Shown piece by piece: positions 1 to 8,948 of a stretch of 64,000 nucleotides of DNA. The DNA lies in the NCBI GenBank assembly GCA_963770245.1, contig CAVYOX010000016.1, forward strand, positions 310,001 to 374,000, read 5' to 3'. Each line of letters opens with the position of its first letter. The first letter of the stretch is position 1. Position numbers and translations under genes: made by a program. The notes below the pieces were generated by a model. It made no database searches. It had not been told where the DNA came from and saw only the letters and a program-made list of their open reading frames with translations. The stretch comes from PALSA-270 sp963770245 (GTDB taxonomy: Bacteria; Acidobacteriota; Terriglobia; Terriglobales; Acidobacteriaceae).

Positions 1-2
1 AT

Positions 3-395
3 GAGCACATCGTGGTGGAAGGGCAGACCGCAAAGTTAAAGCATCCGTTGATTCATCACAACGTTGAGTCGCTCTCCCGTTCCATCCGAAAACACGACGA
101 GTATTCCAACTGGGAAGCGCGCGTGTGGCTGCAGGGAGAAGCGGGTTTCCGGGAACTGCCGCCTTCGCTGTTCGGGAATCAGGCACAGCGACGGCGCTGG
201 CTCAGGAAGAAATTTCTTGGATTCCCGGGTTCACCGCTTCTATTTTTCCTGTACAAGTATGTTTTTCGTCTAGGATTTCTGGACGGCGTGCCTGGGCTCA
301 TTTACTGTGGCATGCAAGGCATCCAGTTTTTTCACATCAAAGCCAAGATCTATGAGCTGCGCATCCAGCAGGAAGTGTCACCGACAAGGAACTGA
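3..395 (+). CDS. family 2 glycosyltransferase, C-terminal part (truncated by window edge)
   Basis: The frame is open to the left edge, so only the last 130 or so residues are seen and the start lies outside the window. The visible part holds a stretch KHPLIHHNVESLSRSIRKHD followed by a basic, hydrophobic tail (LFFLYKYVFRLGFLDGVPGL). This is the usual C-terminus of colanic-acid/LPS-core type family 2 glycosyltransferases, where the tail after the catalytic GT-A domain lies at the membrane. The catalytic DxD part is not in the window, so sugar specificity cannot be judged. It lies 22 bases upstream of the asparagine synthetase gene on the same strand and is probably the preceding gene of the polysaccharide operon. 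Confidence 0.7.
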   Translation, partial: EHIVVEGQTAKLKHPLIHHNVESLSRSIRKHDEYSNWEARVWLQGEAGFRELPPSLFGNQAQRRRWLRKKFLGFPGSPLLFFLYKYVFRLGFLDGVPGLIYCGMQGIQFFHIKAKIYELRIQQEVSPTRN

Positions 396-417
396 GTAAC
401 GAGTATAACAATCAATT

Positions 418-2412
418 ATGTGCGGCATCGTCGGACTGGTCAACTGCGGAGACAAGGAAACCCTGGCGCGTATGACGTCAGTGCAAGCTCATCGTGGGCC
501 GGATGACGCCGGTCTATGGGAGCAGCGATTTCCCGACGGCTCCTATGTCGGCCTGGGCAGCCGCCGCCTTGCCATCATTGATCTTTCCCCAAGCGGTCAC
601 ATGCCAATGTGCAACGAAGACCGCACCGTCTGGATCACATATAACGGGGAGATCTACAACTTCGCTGACCTTCGCCGCGAACTAATAAACAAAGGACATC
701 GCTTCGAGTCTGATACCGACACAGAGGTGATCATCCATCTCTACGAAGAAGAAGGACCTGACTGCGTTAAGCGCCTGAACGGCATGTTCGCCTTCGCTAT
801 CTGCGATTTCCGTTCCTCTAAGCCCACGGTATTTCTGGCACGGGACCACTTTGGAGTGAAGCCTTTCTACTATGCTCAGCAAGGCCGTCGTCTTGCCTTC
901 GCCTCTGAGATCAAGGCGTTGCTGGAAGTGCAAGGAATCGAAGCACAACTGGATAGGGCGTCTCTGCACCAATATGTGACCTTCCTATGGGTTCCCGATC
1001 CCAAGACAATGTTCCGCGGGATTTTCAAGTTGCCGGCAGGGCACTATGCCATTTTTCGCGAAGGTGACAGCTCAAGATTTCTCAGTATTGGGATCTAGCA
1101 TTCCCGCCGGCAAATGCGGCGTACCCTCGCTCTGAAGTTGAGCTGGCGGACGAAATTCGCGAGCGCTTCCGCCACTCTGTCGAATCGCAGATGGTCAGCG
1201 ATGTTCCGATTGGCGCATTTCTGAGCGCGGGATTAGATTCCTCGAGCATTGTGGCCATGATGTCGCAAGCCACCCAACAGCCGGTTCGGACCTATACGAT
1301 TACCTACCCGCGGAAATACCGGGTCGGGGAAACTACGTTCGACGATCCCGAGGTTCCCGCACGTCTCGCACACCGTTTGGGTTGCGAGAATCAACGCATT
1401 GTGGTCGAACCCGACGTCGCCAACTTATTGCCGAAGCTCACCTGGTACATGGATGAGCCCACGGCCGATCCTGCGATTATTCCTGCTTATCTGGTGTGCC
1501 GCAAAGCGCGCAAGGAGGCCACGGTCCTGCTTTCCGGTGTTGGGGGCGACGAGCTTTTTGCCGGATACCGCAAACATGCGGCACATGTCTGGTCTCAGGC
1601 ATATCAACACGCTCCCTCTTCCGCGCGGCGTCTGCTCGAAGCGACAATTGCCAGCCTTCCCGGTCTGCAGGGGCACGCCTCTGAAAGGAATGGTGCGCCT
1701 GGCCAAGAAGATGGCTCGCAGTGCAGCGCTGTCTCCCACGGATCGCTTCGTAATGAATTGCACTTATATTGACAGCCCGCACAAAGAGATGATCTACACG
1801 CCTGGCCTCTGGGAAGAAGTCGGCGGCTCTGATCCGTCGATCCGTCATCGTGCGGCTTTTGAGCGCGTGCACGATGCCGACTTTCTCAACCAAATGCTCT
1901 ATCTGGATTCCAAAATCTTCATGACCAGTCTGAATCTGACCTACAACGACAAAATGAGCATGGCCTCATCCGTCGAGGTGCGGGTTCCATTTCTCGACCG
2001 CGAACTCGCCGAATTCGTGGCCTGGAATGTGCCCCCTGGTTTGAAGCTCAAGGGATTCTTCCGCCCCACCACCAAACATATTTTCCGCAAAGCCATGCAA
2101 GACGTTCTTCCTCGCGAGGTGCTGCGGCAACCCAAAGCTGGGTTTGCCGCTCCCGTGGACTATTGGCTGGCGAATGATCTCAAGGAGATGGTGGATGAAA
2201 CGCTCTCCGATTCGAGAGTCCGCGGGCGCGGCCTCTTCCGGCCCGAGGCGATTAGCGCGCTGGTTGAGCAGCATCGAAGAGGGACAAACGACTGGTCTTC
2301 GCAAATCTGGCAGTTCCTGACTCTCGAACTGTGGATGCAGACCTTCCTCGATGGCGGCGCCAAGCGCATGTCGGCAGATATCCATCAGGGCCAGCAGGTG
2401 GCCACCGCATGA
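418..2412 (+). pseudogene. asnB: asparagine synthase (glutamine-hydrolysing) with two compensating frameshifts
   Basis: The amidotransferase domain starts with MCGIVGLV (catalytic Cys2) and carries RGPDDAG and NGEIYNF; the synthetase domain carries SAGLDSSS (ATP-pyrophosphatase loop, usually SGGxDSS), SGVGGDELFAGY and VEVRVPFLDREL. The reading frame breaks twice. Near 1084-1086 one base appears missing: frame 1 runs into a stop at 1098 while frame 3 continues as WDLAFPPANAAYPRS. Near 1670-1674 there is one extra base in a run of four G, and frame 1 resumes as GTPLKGMVRLAKK up to 2412. The two shifts cancel, and the restored product would be about 664 residues, normal for AsnB. In EPS operons such enzymes often amidate uronic acids. 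Either the gene is dead or these are sequencing or assembly indels; because the coding signal is otherwise perfect I favour errors or very recent mutation. Confidence 0.8.
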
Positions 2413-4628
2413 AACAGGTCTTGCAACATGCCCGCACCGGAGAGGTCGCCGTCATGGACGTTCCGGCCCCCAAACTGCTCCCGGGATGCGTGCTGGTGCG
2501 GGTCGCCGCTTCCCTGGTTTCCGCGGGCACGGAGCGTGCCTCCGCGGAGTTTGCCAGCAAGAACCTGCTGCAGAAAGCGCAAGCGCGGCCGGATTTGGTT
2601 CATGAAGTCCTGGGCAAGATCCAGCGCGATGGAATTTTTCCTGCCCTCACGGCGGTGCGCAACCGTCTCGACCAGCCTTCCGCTCTCGGCTACAGCAGTG
2701 CCGGAACGATCGTCGGCATTGGCGAGGGGATTGTTGATCTTCAAGTCAGGGATCGTGTGGCCTGTGCTGGCGCGGGCTATGCCGTCCACGCCGAGTTTGC
2801 CTGCGTACCCCGGCTCCTGGTAGGAAAGATTCCAGCCGATTCCGGAGTAACTGTTGAGGAAGCAGCATTCAGCACGGTCGGATCAGTGGTTCTCCACGGC
2901 ATTCGCACTGCGGACGTTAAGCTGGGCGATGTCGTAGCCGTGATCGGTCTCGGCCTGCTTGGGCAATTGACCGTTCAGGCATTGAAAGCCGCTGGCTGCC
3001 GCGTTCTTGGGATGGACATTGTTCCCGAGCGCGCAGAGTTGGCAATGCGCTTTGGCGCCGATGTAGCGGTTGCTTCGCAGTCCGGGCTGCGCGAGCTCTG
3101 CCGGCAATACTCTCGTGGGCGGGGCGCCGATGCGGTAGTGATTACGGCAGAGACTTCGAGCAGTGACCCAGTGAATCTTGCTGCGGAAATTGCCCGGGAT
3201 CGCGCCATCGTGGTGGCTGTAGGCACGGTTGGCATGGAAATTCAGCGGAGGCTCTATTACGAAAAGGAACTCGATTTCCGCGTCTCGCGTTCCTATGGTC
3301 CCGGCCGCTACGACAGCGCCTACGAGCAGAAGGGGCGAGACTATCCAATTGGGTACGTACGCTGGACTGAGACCCGCAATATGGAAGCTTTTCTGCACCT
3401 CTTGGCCGACCGCAAGCTCGATGTGAAGCCCCTGATCACGCATCGTTTTCCGATTGCACAGGCGGGTAGCGCCTACGATTTGATTAGTGGAAAGACAGGC
3501 CAGCCATCGCTCGGTGTTCTGATCACCTATCCGGATCATACCGAGGAAAACCATCAGCTCGCGTTAACGGTCGAACCGGGCACGCCGGTGCGAGGAAAGT
3601 CAATCGCTGTTGGAGTGTTGGGCGCAGGCGCATTCGCTACCCAAACGCTGCTGCCGGTGATTCAGAAGTTCGGCCGTGTCCGGCTCGTCGGTATTTGTGC
3701 GGCCAACGGGTCTCACGCGCGGCATGCCGCCGGCAAGTTCGGCTTTCTCTACTGCGCGACGGACGAAGCAAGAATCATCGACGACACAGCTATTAATACC
3801 GTCGTGGTCGCCACCCGGCACCATTTACACGCAGCGCAAGTCATCGCCGCTCTGCGAGCCGGCAAGCATGTTTTCTGTGAAAAGCCACTCTGCCTGACAG
3901 AGGCCGAATTGGCCGAGATTATCAACGTCTACGGCGCCCTGAACGACAATCGAAATCCCCGGTTAATGGTTGGCTTCAATCGCCGTTTTGCGCCCATGGC
4001 GAAGCGGCTGAAAACATTTCTACAGGAAATACACGAGCCGTTGGCTCTGCATTACCGGGTGAATGCCGGATATCTTCCTCCTGACCATTGGCTGAACGAT
4101 CTCCAGCAGGGTGGCGGACGCATTCGAGGCGAGGTCTGCCACTTTGTGGATTTTCTATCGTTTCTGGCGGGAAGTTTGCCAGTTGAGGTAGCGACTCGCG
4201 GTCTTGCCAGCCAAGGCCTATACTCTGGCGACAACATCATCATTTCGCTTCAGTTCGCCAACGGATCGCAAGGTACGATCAGCTATTTTTCTAATGGTGA
4301 CAAGTCTTTCTCCAAGGAGCGAGTTGAAGTTTTCGGCGGTAGTTCCGTGGCTGTCCTGGAGGACTTTCGCCGCCTGGAACTGGTTCGGCACGGGCGCAGG
4401 CAGGTCGTGCGCTCTCGCCTGCGTCAGGACAAGGGCCACGCCGCGGAATGGGGAGCGTTCGTGTCCGCTGTCCGCGGCGGCGGCGAACCGCCGATCGCCC
4501 TCAGCGAAATTGTGGCCTGCACGCTGGCTACCTTGCGCGCGGCTGATTCGCTGTCTGCAGGACAGCCTCTGCCGGTGGATACGGCCGGTTTCCTCCGTTC
4601 CCATTCGGGCAATGACTCTGACTCATAA
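2409..4628 (+). CDS. bi-domain oxidoreductase: zinc-type alcohol dehydrogenase fold + Gfo/Idh/MocA fold
   Basis: 739 residues starting MKQVLQHARTGEVAV, the typical start of this family; the ATG overlaps the upstream stop by four bases (ATGA). Residues about 1-350 form a medium-chain dehydrogenase, with SAGTE near the start and a nucleotide-binding loop VIGLGLLGQLTVQALKAAG near residue 177. Residues about 395-720 form a Gfo/Idh/MocA oxidoreductase, with VGVLGAGAFATQTLLP and the signature EKPLCLTEAEL near residue 490. The fused enzyme is a regular member of acidobacterial and proteobacterial polysaccharide and heparinase-like clusters, usually next to the heparinase II/III gene seen here at 6715. 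It presumably oxidises or epimerises a nucleotide sugar, substrate unknown. Confidence 0.88.
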   Translation: MKQVLQHARTGEVAVMDVPAPKLLPGCVLVRVAASLVSAGTERASAEFASKNLLQKAQARPDLVHEVLGKIQRDGIFPALTAVRNRLDQPSALGYSSAGTIVGIGEGIVDLQVRDRVACAGAGYAVHAEFACVPRLLVGKIPADSGVTVEEAAFSTVGSVVLHGIRTADVKLGDVVAVIGLGLLGQLTVQALKAAGCRVLGMDIVPERAELAMRFGADVAVASQSGLRELCRQYSRGRGADAVVITAETSSSDPVNLAAEIARDRAIVVAVGTVGMEIQRRLYYEKELDFRVSRSYGPGRYDSAYEQKGRDYPIGYVRWTETRNMEAFLHLLADRKLDVKPLITHRFPIAQAGSAYDLISGKTGQPSLGVLITYPDHTEENHQLALTVEPGTPVRGKSIAVGVLGAGAFATQTLLPVIQKFGRVRLVGICAANGSHARHAAGKFGFLYCATDEARIIDDTAINTVVVATRHHLHAAQVIAALRAGKHVFCEKPLCLTEAELAEIINVYGALNDNRNPRLMVGFNRRFAPMAKRLKTFLQEIHEPLALHYRVNAGYLPPDHWLNDLQQGGGRIRGEVCHFVDFLSFLAGSLPVEVATRGLASQGLYSGDNIIISLQFANGSQGTISYFSNGDKSFSKERVEVFGGSSVAVLEDFRRLELVRHGRRQVVRSRLRQDKGHAAEWGAFVSAVRGGGEPPIALSEIVACTLATLRAADSLSAGQPLPVDTAGFLRSHSGNDSDS

Positions 4629-5910
4629 CCTATTCCACGAGCACCATGCGTACGCCGAAGCCACTTCAAATCAGGACGCAAGTGCTGTGATTCGTAGAGC
4701 TACCAAGGCCGCGGCGGAGGCCGCCGGTCTGCTGCGTGGTCCCCATCGCATTCTCCCGCTCACTCTGAAGGTGATCTCTGACGGGCTGAAGAGAGGATTT
4801 CAGCAACGGACTCTCTATTCCTACGCAAACACGACAACACAATCCTCGGATGCCCTGCGCTCTTTGATTCGCTGGATTCTCAGTGCGCAACGCGAGGATG
4901 GCGGGATCGCGGCTTTCTACAGCCTACTGTCAGGCTACTCGGCCCCATATCCTGAGGTAACCGGTTATATCATTCCGACGCTTTACGATTTTGCCCATCT
5001 GACCGGCGATCAGAGTGCGGTTGCGGCGGCGGAGCGCGCTACGCAGTGGCTGCTCTCCCTGCAGATGCCTTCGGGCGCTTTTCCCGCTGGACTGAACGCT
5101 CATGACGCGCAGCCCTCGATTTTTAATACCGGCCAGATTCTGCAGGGATTGGTTCGCGCGCATGCAGAGACGGGGTCGCCGTCCACTTTGGACCGTGCGA
5201 TCGCCACCGGCAACTGGTTAGCAAAGATGCAACAAGCAGATGGCTCGTGGACTGGCTACGGCGTGTATCAGGGTACTGCCCATACGTATTACAGCATGGT
5301 CTCCTGGGCCTTGACTCAGCTGTCTGAGACGGCAGTAGATCAGCAGTACGCACAAGCGGCGGACCGAAATCTTGACTGGGTACTGGCGCAGGTTAGCCGT
5401 GGCGACTGGACGTCAGGAATCAACTTGCGAGGACGCCCGACATACTTGCACTTTATCGCATACGCTATCCAGGGTGTGCTAGAGGCTGGAATCCTGTGCC
5501 GAAGGGACGAATTAACTCTGGCAGCCTCAAAGCCCGCTTGGATTCTGCTGCGCAAGTTCGAGACCACGAAGCAGTTGCTGGGGGCGTACGGGCTGGATTT
5601 CAAGAACGGTCTGAAATTCACCTGCGTCACAGGAAACGCTCAGATGGCGTGCGTTTGGTTACGCCTGTTCGAAGTGACTGGTGACCTACGCTATCTCAAT
5701 GTGGCGCTAAAGATGAATGAACTTCTAAAAAGGTTGCTTCCGCTTCGCGGGGGCCGTGGAATCGCGGGCGGAATCGTGGGTTCCAATCCAATTTGGGGCC
5801 CGTACCAGCCGTTCCGCTACATCAGTTGGGGGTGCAAATTCTTTGCGGATGCGCTCATGATGGAGGAGCGCCTCATGCGACGGTTTGAGGCGTCGGCATG
5901 CGAGTCGTAG
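4612..5910 (+). CDS. alpha/alpha-toroid (prenyltransferase/terpene-cyclase-like fold) polysaccharide-cluster protein
   Basis: 432 residues. I place the start at the ATG giving MTLTHNLFHEHHAY, which overlaps the upstream gene by 17 bases; the frame stays open further upstream but that part is a shadow of the previous gene. The protein consists of repeated helical hairpins with QREDGGI, QMPSGAFPAG and QQADGSWTGYG blocks, as in squalene-cyclase-like six-hairpin toroids. No DxDD or DDxD terpene-cyclase signature was seen, so a carbohydrate-active role (lyase- or hydrolase-like toroid) is more likely than terpenoid chemistry. Similar proteins sit between bi-domain oxidoreductases and heparinase II/III-like genes in EPS clusters. 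Function is not established. Confidence 0.7.
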   Translation: MTLTHNLFHEHHAYAEATSNQDASAVIRRATKAAAEAAGLLRGPHRILPLTLKVISDGLKRGFQQRTLYSYANTTTQSSDALRSLIRWILSAQREDGGIAAFYSLLSGYSAPYPEVTGYIIPTLYDFAHLTGDQSAVAAAERATQWLLSLQMPSGAFPAGLNAHDAQPSIFNTGQILQGLVRAHAETGSPSTLDRAIATGNWLAKMQQADGSWTGYGVYQGTAHTYYSMVSWALTQLSETAVDQQYAQAADRNLDWVLAQVSRGDWTSGINLRGRPTYLHFIAYAIQGVLEAGILCRRDELTLAASKPAWILLRKFETTKQLLGAYGLDFKNGLKFTCVTGNAQMACVWLRLFEVTGDLRYLNVALKMNELLKRLLPLRGGRGIAGGIVGSNPIWGPYQPFRYISWGCKFFADALMMEERLMRRFEASACES

Positions 5911-6722
5911 TCCTATGCTCCAGCCCCTATAGCGAGACTGGTTGCGCCATGGCCGCGCGGCTGGCGCAACTTGGGCATCCTCCCGTGGGCGTCATTACGC
6001 TGCCATCCTGGGACCGGAAGACCCTGCTGCGGAAGCTTGGCCAATGGGGATTGGGCGCGTCGGCACGGTACGCCTGGGCCAAGCTGGCTCCGCGCAAAGA
6101 CGCCAGGAAGCAGACCTGTAACTCGTATATTGAGAACGCCCTGCGCCTCGGAGAGAGAGTCTTCCGCAACTTACATGAAGTGGCGCGCGCTTATGGGTTT
6201 CCCGTGCTGGTGTGCTCTGACCAAAATTCAACGCGAGCGATCGAGCATCTGAAACGCTGGTCGCCTGACTTGGCCATCTTTACGGGCGGCGACATTTTGC
6301 GAAGCCCTTTACTGAGCGTGCCACGGCTTGGCGTTCTTAACTTACATCTGGCGCTGCTGCCGGAAATCCGCGGTATGAGCAGTCCGGAGTGGTCCTTGCT
6401 CCGGGGTATCCCTCTCGGCATTACGGTCCACTATATCGATGCCGGCATTGACACCGGACCAATTCTCCTGCGACGTGAATTTCGCGGCAGGAATCCGTGT
6501 GAGTCGCTGACCGACCTTCGCAGTCAGATGATTGCTTGCGGCATCGAAATGGTGGGCGAAGCCGTCGCCGCGCTCGGGCAAGGCTCGATCTCGGCAATCC
6601 CTCAGGCCGAACGCGAAAAAGATAACCAGTTTTTCGTCATGCATGAAACGCTCAAGGTTCAGGCCCTCCGCCGGCTGACAGGACGACGGCTAACCCCCGC
6701 GGCAGTTAGCCCCGATGAGTAG
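5898..6722 (+). CDS. formyltransferase-fold protein (methionyl-tRNA/sugar formyltransferase family)
   Basis: 274 residues, ATG overlapping the previous stop by 13 bases. The formyl-tetrahydrofolate transferase signature is present as LNLHLALLPEIRG (residues about 148-160; catalytic Asn and His) followed by HYIDAGIDTGPIL, which supplies the catalytic Asp. There is no C-terminal tRNA-binding domain, so this is not the housekeeping Fmt. Within the EPS operon it most likely N-formylates an amino sugar, as known for VioF/FdtF-type enzymes, but the acceptor cannot be read from sequence. It is translationally coupled to the heparinase-like gene downstream. Confidence 0.82.
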   Translation: MRVVVLCSSPYSETGCAMAARLAQLGHPPVGVITLPSWDRKTLLRKLGQWGLGASARYAWAKLAPRKDARKQTCNSYIENALRLGERVFRNLHEVARAYGFPVLVCSDQNSTRAIEHLKRWSPDLAIFTGGDILRSPLLSVPRLGVLNLHLALLPEIRGMSSPEWSLLRGIPLGITVHYIDAGIDTGPILLRREFRGRNPCESLTDLRSQMIACGIEMVGEAVAALGQGSISAIPQAEREKDNQFFVMHETLKVQALRRLTGRRLTPAAVSPDE

Positions 6723-8847
6723 ACTCGCCACATGGTTCCAGGTCGGCCGCACCTTCGGATTGCGCGACGGCGCACTTCGCCTGGGCTATGAACTGCAGCG
6801 TGCCACCGGCCTGATAGATCTCCGTCTCCGCTCAGCCGAGGGTTGGGATCGTTGGGACTTAAAACATATTGCCGGCCAGCGTGGAGCAGAGGATTTCTTG
6901 CGCCTTCGCCGTTCTGGCAAGCACCCATTCTTCTTCTCGGATGCGCGCGCATTGGCTCCTGTTCTGAAGCGTCTTCTCGGCTCGAAAGGCGAGAAGTCTC
7001 TTCTCGCCGAAGCGCAGAGCGTCGTCGATGGAAATCTTCCATTCTTTGGCCGCTTGTCATTTCCCTGCGGTCTTCCGCCGGACTGGTTCCGAAATCCAGC
7101 GACGGGCCAGAGCGTGTCCCCTCAACGCCCCTGGACCACGATGCGTTTTGCGTCTCCAGATCATGGCGATCTCAAATTCATTCTCGAAACGTCAAGATTT
7201 CTATTTGTCTATCCGCTGGCGCGCGCTTACGCCCTGACGGAGGACGAACGATATGCCGAGGCCTTTTGGCGGGCCATTGAAGACTGGGCTGAGAAGAATC
7301 CTCCTATGGCCGGTCCGCTATGGGTGTGCGGTCAGGAATCCGCCCTGCGTATTCTGGCGTGGTCATTTGCGTTGTATGCCTTCGTCCACTCAGCTGCTAC
7401 AACCCCGGAACGCGTAGGTCATTTGCTCTCGATGATCGCCGCCCACGCATGGCGAACCGAGCGGACGTTGGCCTACGCGCGGTCCCAGCGCAGCAACCAC
7501 CTGCTGACGGAGGCAGTCGGGCTTTGGACTGCGGGCACCCTCTATCCGGAGTTAGAGTCCGCGCGGTCCTGGCAACGGCGGGGCGCTCGGATGCTGCAAG
7601 AGGCTGTTCTTGACCAGATCACACCCGAAGGCGCCTATCTGCAGGACTCATTCAACTATCAACGGATGGTTCTTCACCTTCTGCTCTGGACGCTCAGGCT
7701 AGCCGAAATTCACAAAATCAGTCTTCCCGCGGACATCCACTCGCGGGCGGCGGCAAGCTTCGATTTCATCCGAGCCGTCGTCGATCCTGTGTCCGGATAC
7801 GCCCCTAATCACGGATCGAACGACGGTAGTCTCATTCTCCCACTCTCGCTCTGCGACTACGGCGATTTTCGCCCGCTCTTACGATTAGGCGCATCCGTGC
7901 TTTCCCGCCGGAACGCTCTGCCACCCGGACTCTGGGATGAAGCAGGCCTGTGGCTCGGTGGCCGGACCGTACCCGCCGCCGAAGCCGAGTCCAGGCCGAC
8001 TCTCCCGGCCGGTACTGGATACCATCGTCTGGGTACAGCGGGCTGCTGGGCAATGATCCGTGCGGCGCGTTACCATCGGCGGCCTTCTCAGGCCGATCAG
8101 CTCCACGTGGATCTGTGGTGGCGCGGTCTCAACTTGGCTCGCGACGCGGGAACCTATCTCTACAATGGCGACCCGCCCTGGGACAACGCTCTGGCAGGCA
8201 CTGCAGTCCACAATACGGTGATGCTGGATCGGCACGACCAAATGCGGCGCGCTGGACGATTTCTCTGGGTTGACTGGGCACAAGCATCAGGCCGCTCTTT
8301 TGCTTCAGAAGGCGCCGCCTTTCTGGACTGCTTCGAGGGTGAGCAGGATGGCTACCGCCGTTTCGGTGTGAGGCATCTCCGCTCGGTGCGGTGCCTGGAC
8401 GAAGCCGGTTGGGTAATTGTGGACGACCTGTTAGGAAGCGGTGAGCATGACCTGCGTTTGCACTGGCTGGTTCCGGATATGCCTTTTCGCGTCGTCTCGA
8501 ATTCGCCTCTGCAAGCAGTGTTCGAGGGCAAATCAGCTTCTTTCAGCTGGAACGTTTTCGGTAGCTCAGCGGGCGTCGCCAATGTGATAAAAGCTGGTAA
8601 AAGCCAGGCTCCTGGTTTCGTCGGCGCAGAGACGCAATTGCTAGGTTGGGAGTCTCCCACGTATGGCGAATTGCGCCCGGCAGTTTCACTTCGCTACTGT
8701 TCTCGCGGCCAACTGCCGGTCCGCTTCGTTACGGTTGTTCTAGTCGGAAACGAAATTCAGCTCAAGAATGGGCCTAATCAATTGGAGCTTTGGCGCGGAG
8801 ACTCCTGCATCTACCATGCGACCGTCAGTTCTCGAACCGAGTCCTAG
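6715..8847 (+). CDS. heparinase II/III family protein
   Basis: 710 residues, starting within the last 8 bases of the formyltransferase gene. Residues about 150-400 form an (alpha/alpha) toroid with a Tyr- and Asn-rich catalytic face (RSQRSNHLLTEAVGLWTAG; YLQDSFNYQRMVLHLLLW). Residues about 440-690 form the C-terminal beta-sandwich with DLWWRGLNLARDAGTYLYNG and the family-typical AGTAVHNTVMLD, the region that in heparinase II/III carries the metal and catalytic His. No signal peptide is visible, so the protein may act in the cytoplasm or be exported otherwise. In EPS operons such proteins are thought to act on the nascent or misrouted polymer; whether this one is a lyase or a non-catalytic partner is open. 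Confidence 0.86.
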   Translation: MSRLATWFQVGRTFGLRDGALRLGYELQRATGLIDLRLRSAEGWDRWDLKHIAGQRGAEDFLRLRRSGKHPFFFSDARALAPVLKRLLGSKGEKSLLAEAQSVVDGNLPFFGRLSFPCGLPPDWFRNPATGQSVSPQRPWTTMRFASPDHGDLKFILETSRFLFVYPLARAYALTEDERYAEAFWRAIEDWAEKNPPMAGPLWVCGQESALRILAWSFALYAFVHSAATTPERVGHLLSMIAAHAWRTERTLAYARSQRSNHLLTEAVGLWTAGTLYPELESARSWQRRGARMLQEAVLDQITPEGAYLQDSFNYQRMVLHLLLWTLRLAEIHKISLPADIHSRAAASFDFIRAVVDPVSGYAPNHGSNDGSLILPLSLCDYGDFRPLLRLGASVLSRRNALPPGLWDEAGLWLGGRTVPAAEAESRPTLPAGTGYHRLGTAGCWAMIRAARYHRRPSQADQLHVDLWWRGLNLARDAGTYLYNGDPPWDNALAGTAVHNTVMLDRHDQMRRAGRFLWVDWAQASGRSFASEGAAFLDCFEGEQDGYRRFGVRHLRSVRCLDEAGWVIVDDLLGSGEHDLRLHWLVPDMPFRVVSNSPLQAVFEGKSASFSWNVFGSSAGVANVIKAGKSQAPGFVGAETQLLGWESPTYGELRPAVSLRYCSRGQLPVRFVTVVLVGNEIQLKNGPNQLELWRGDSCIYHATVSSRTES

Positions 8848-8948
8848 CGTCGATGGTCTGTGAAGCGACAAATCAATCGAGTAGCGTGTGAGATATACTT
8901 TCCTGCAGCATGGGCGAACCGCCCGAAATCGCTCAGTCTTGCAAGAAA

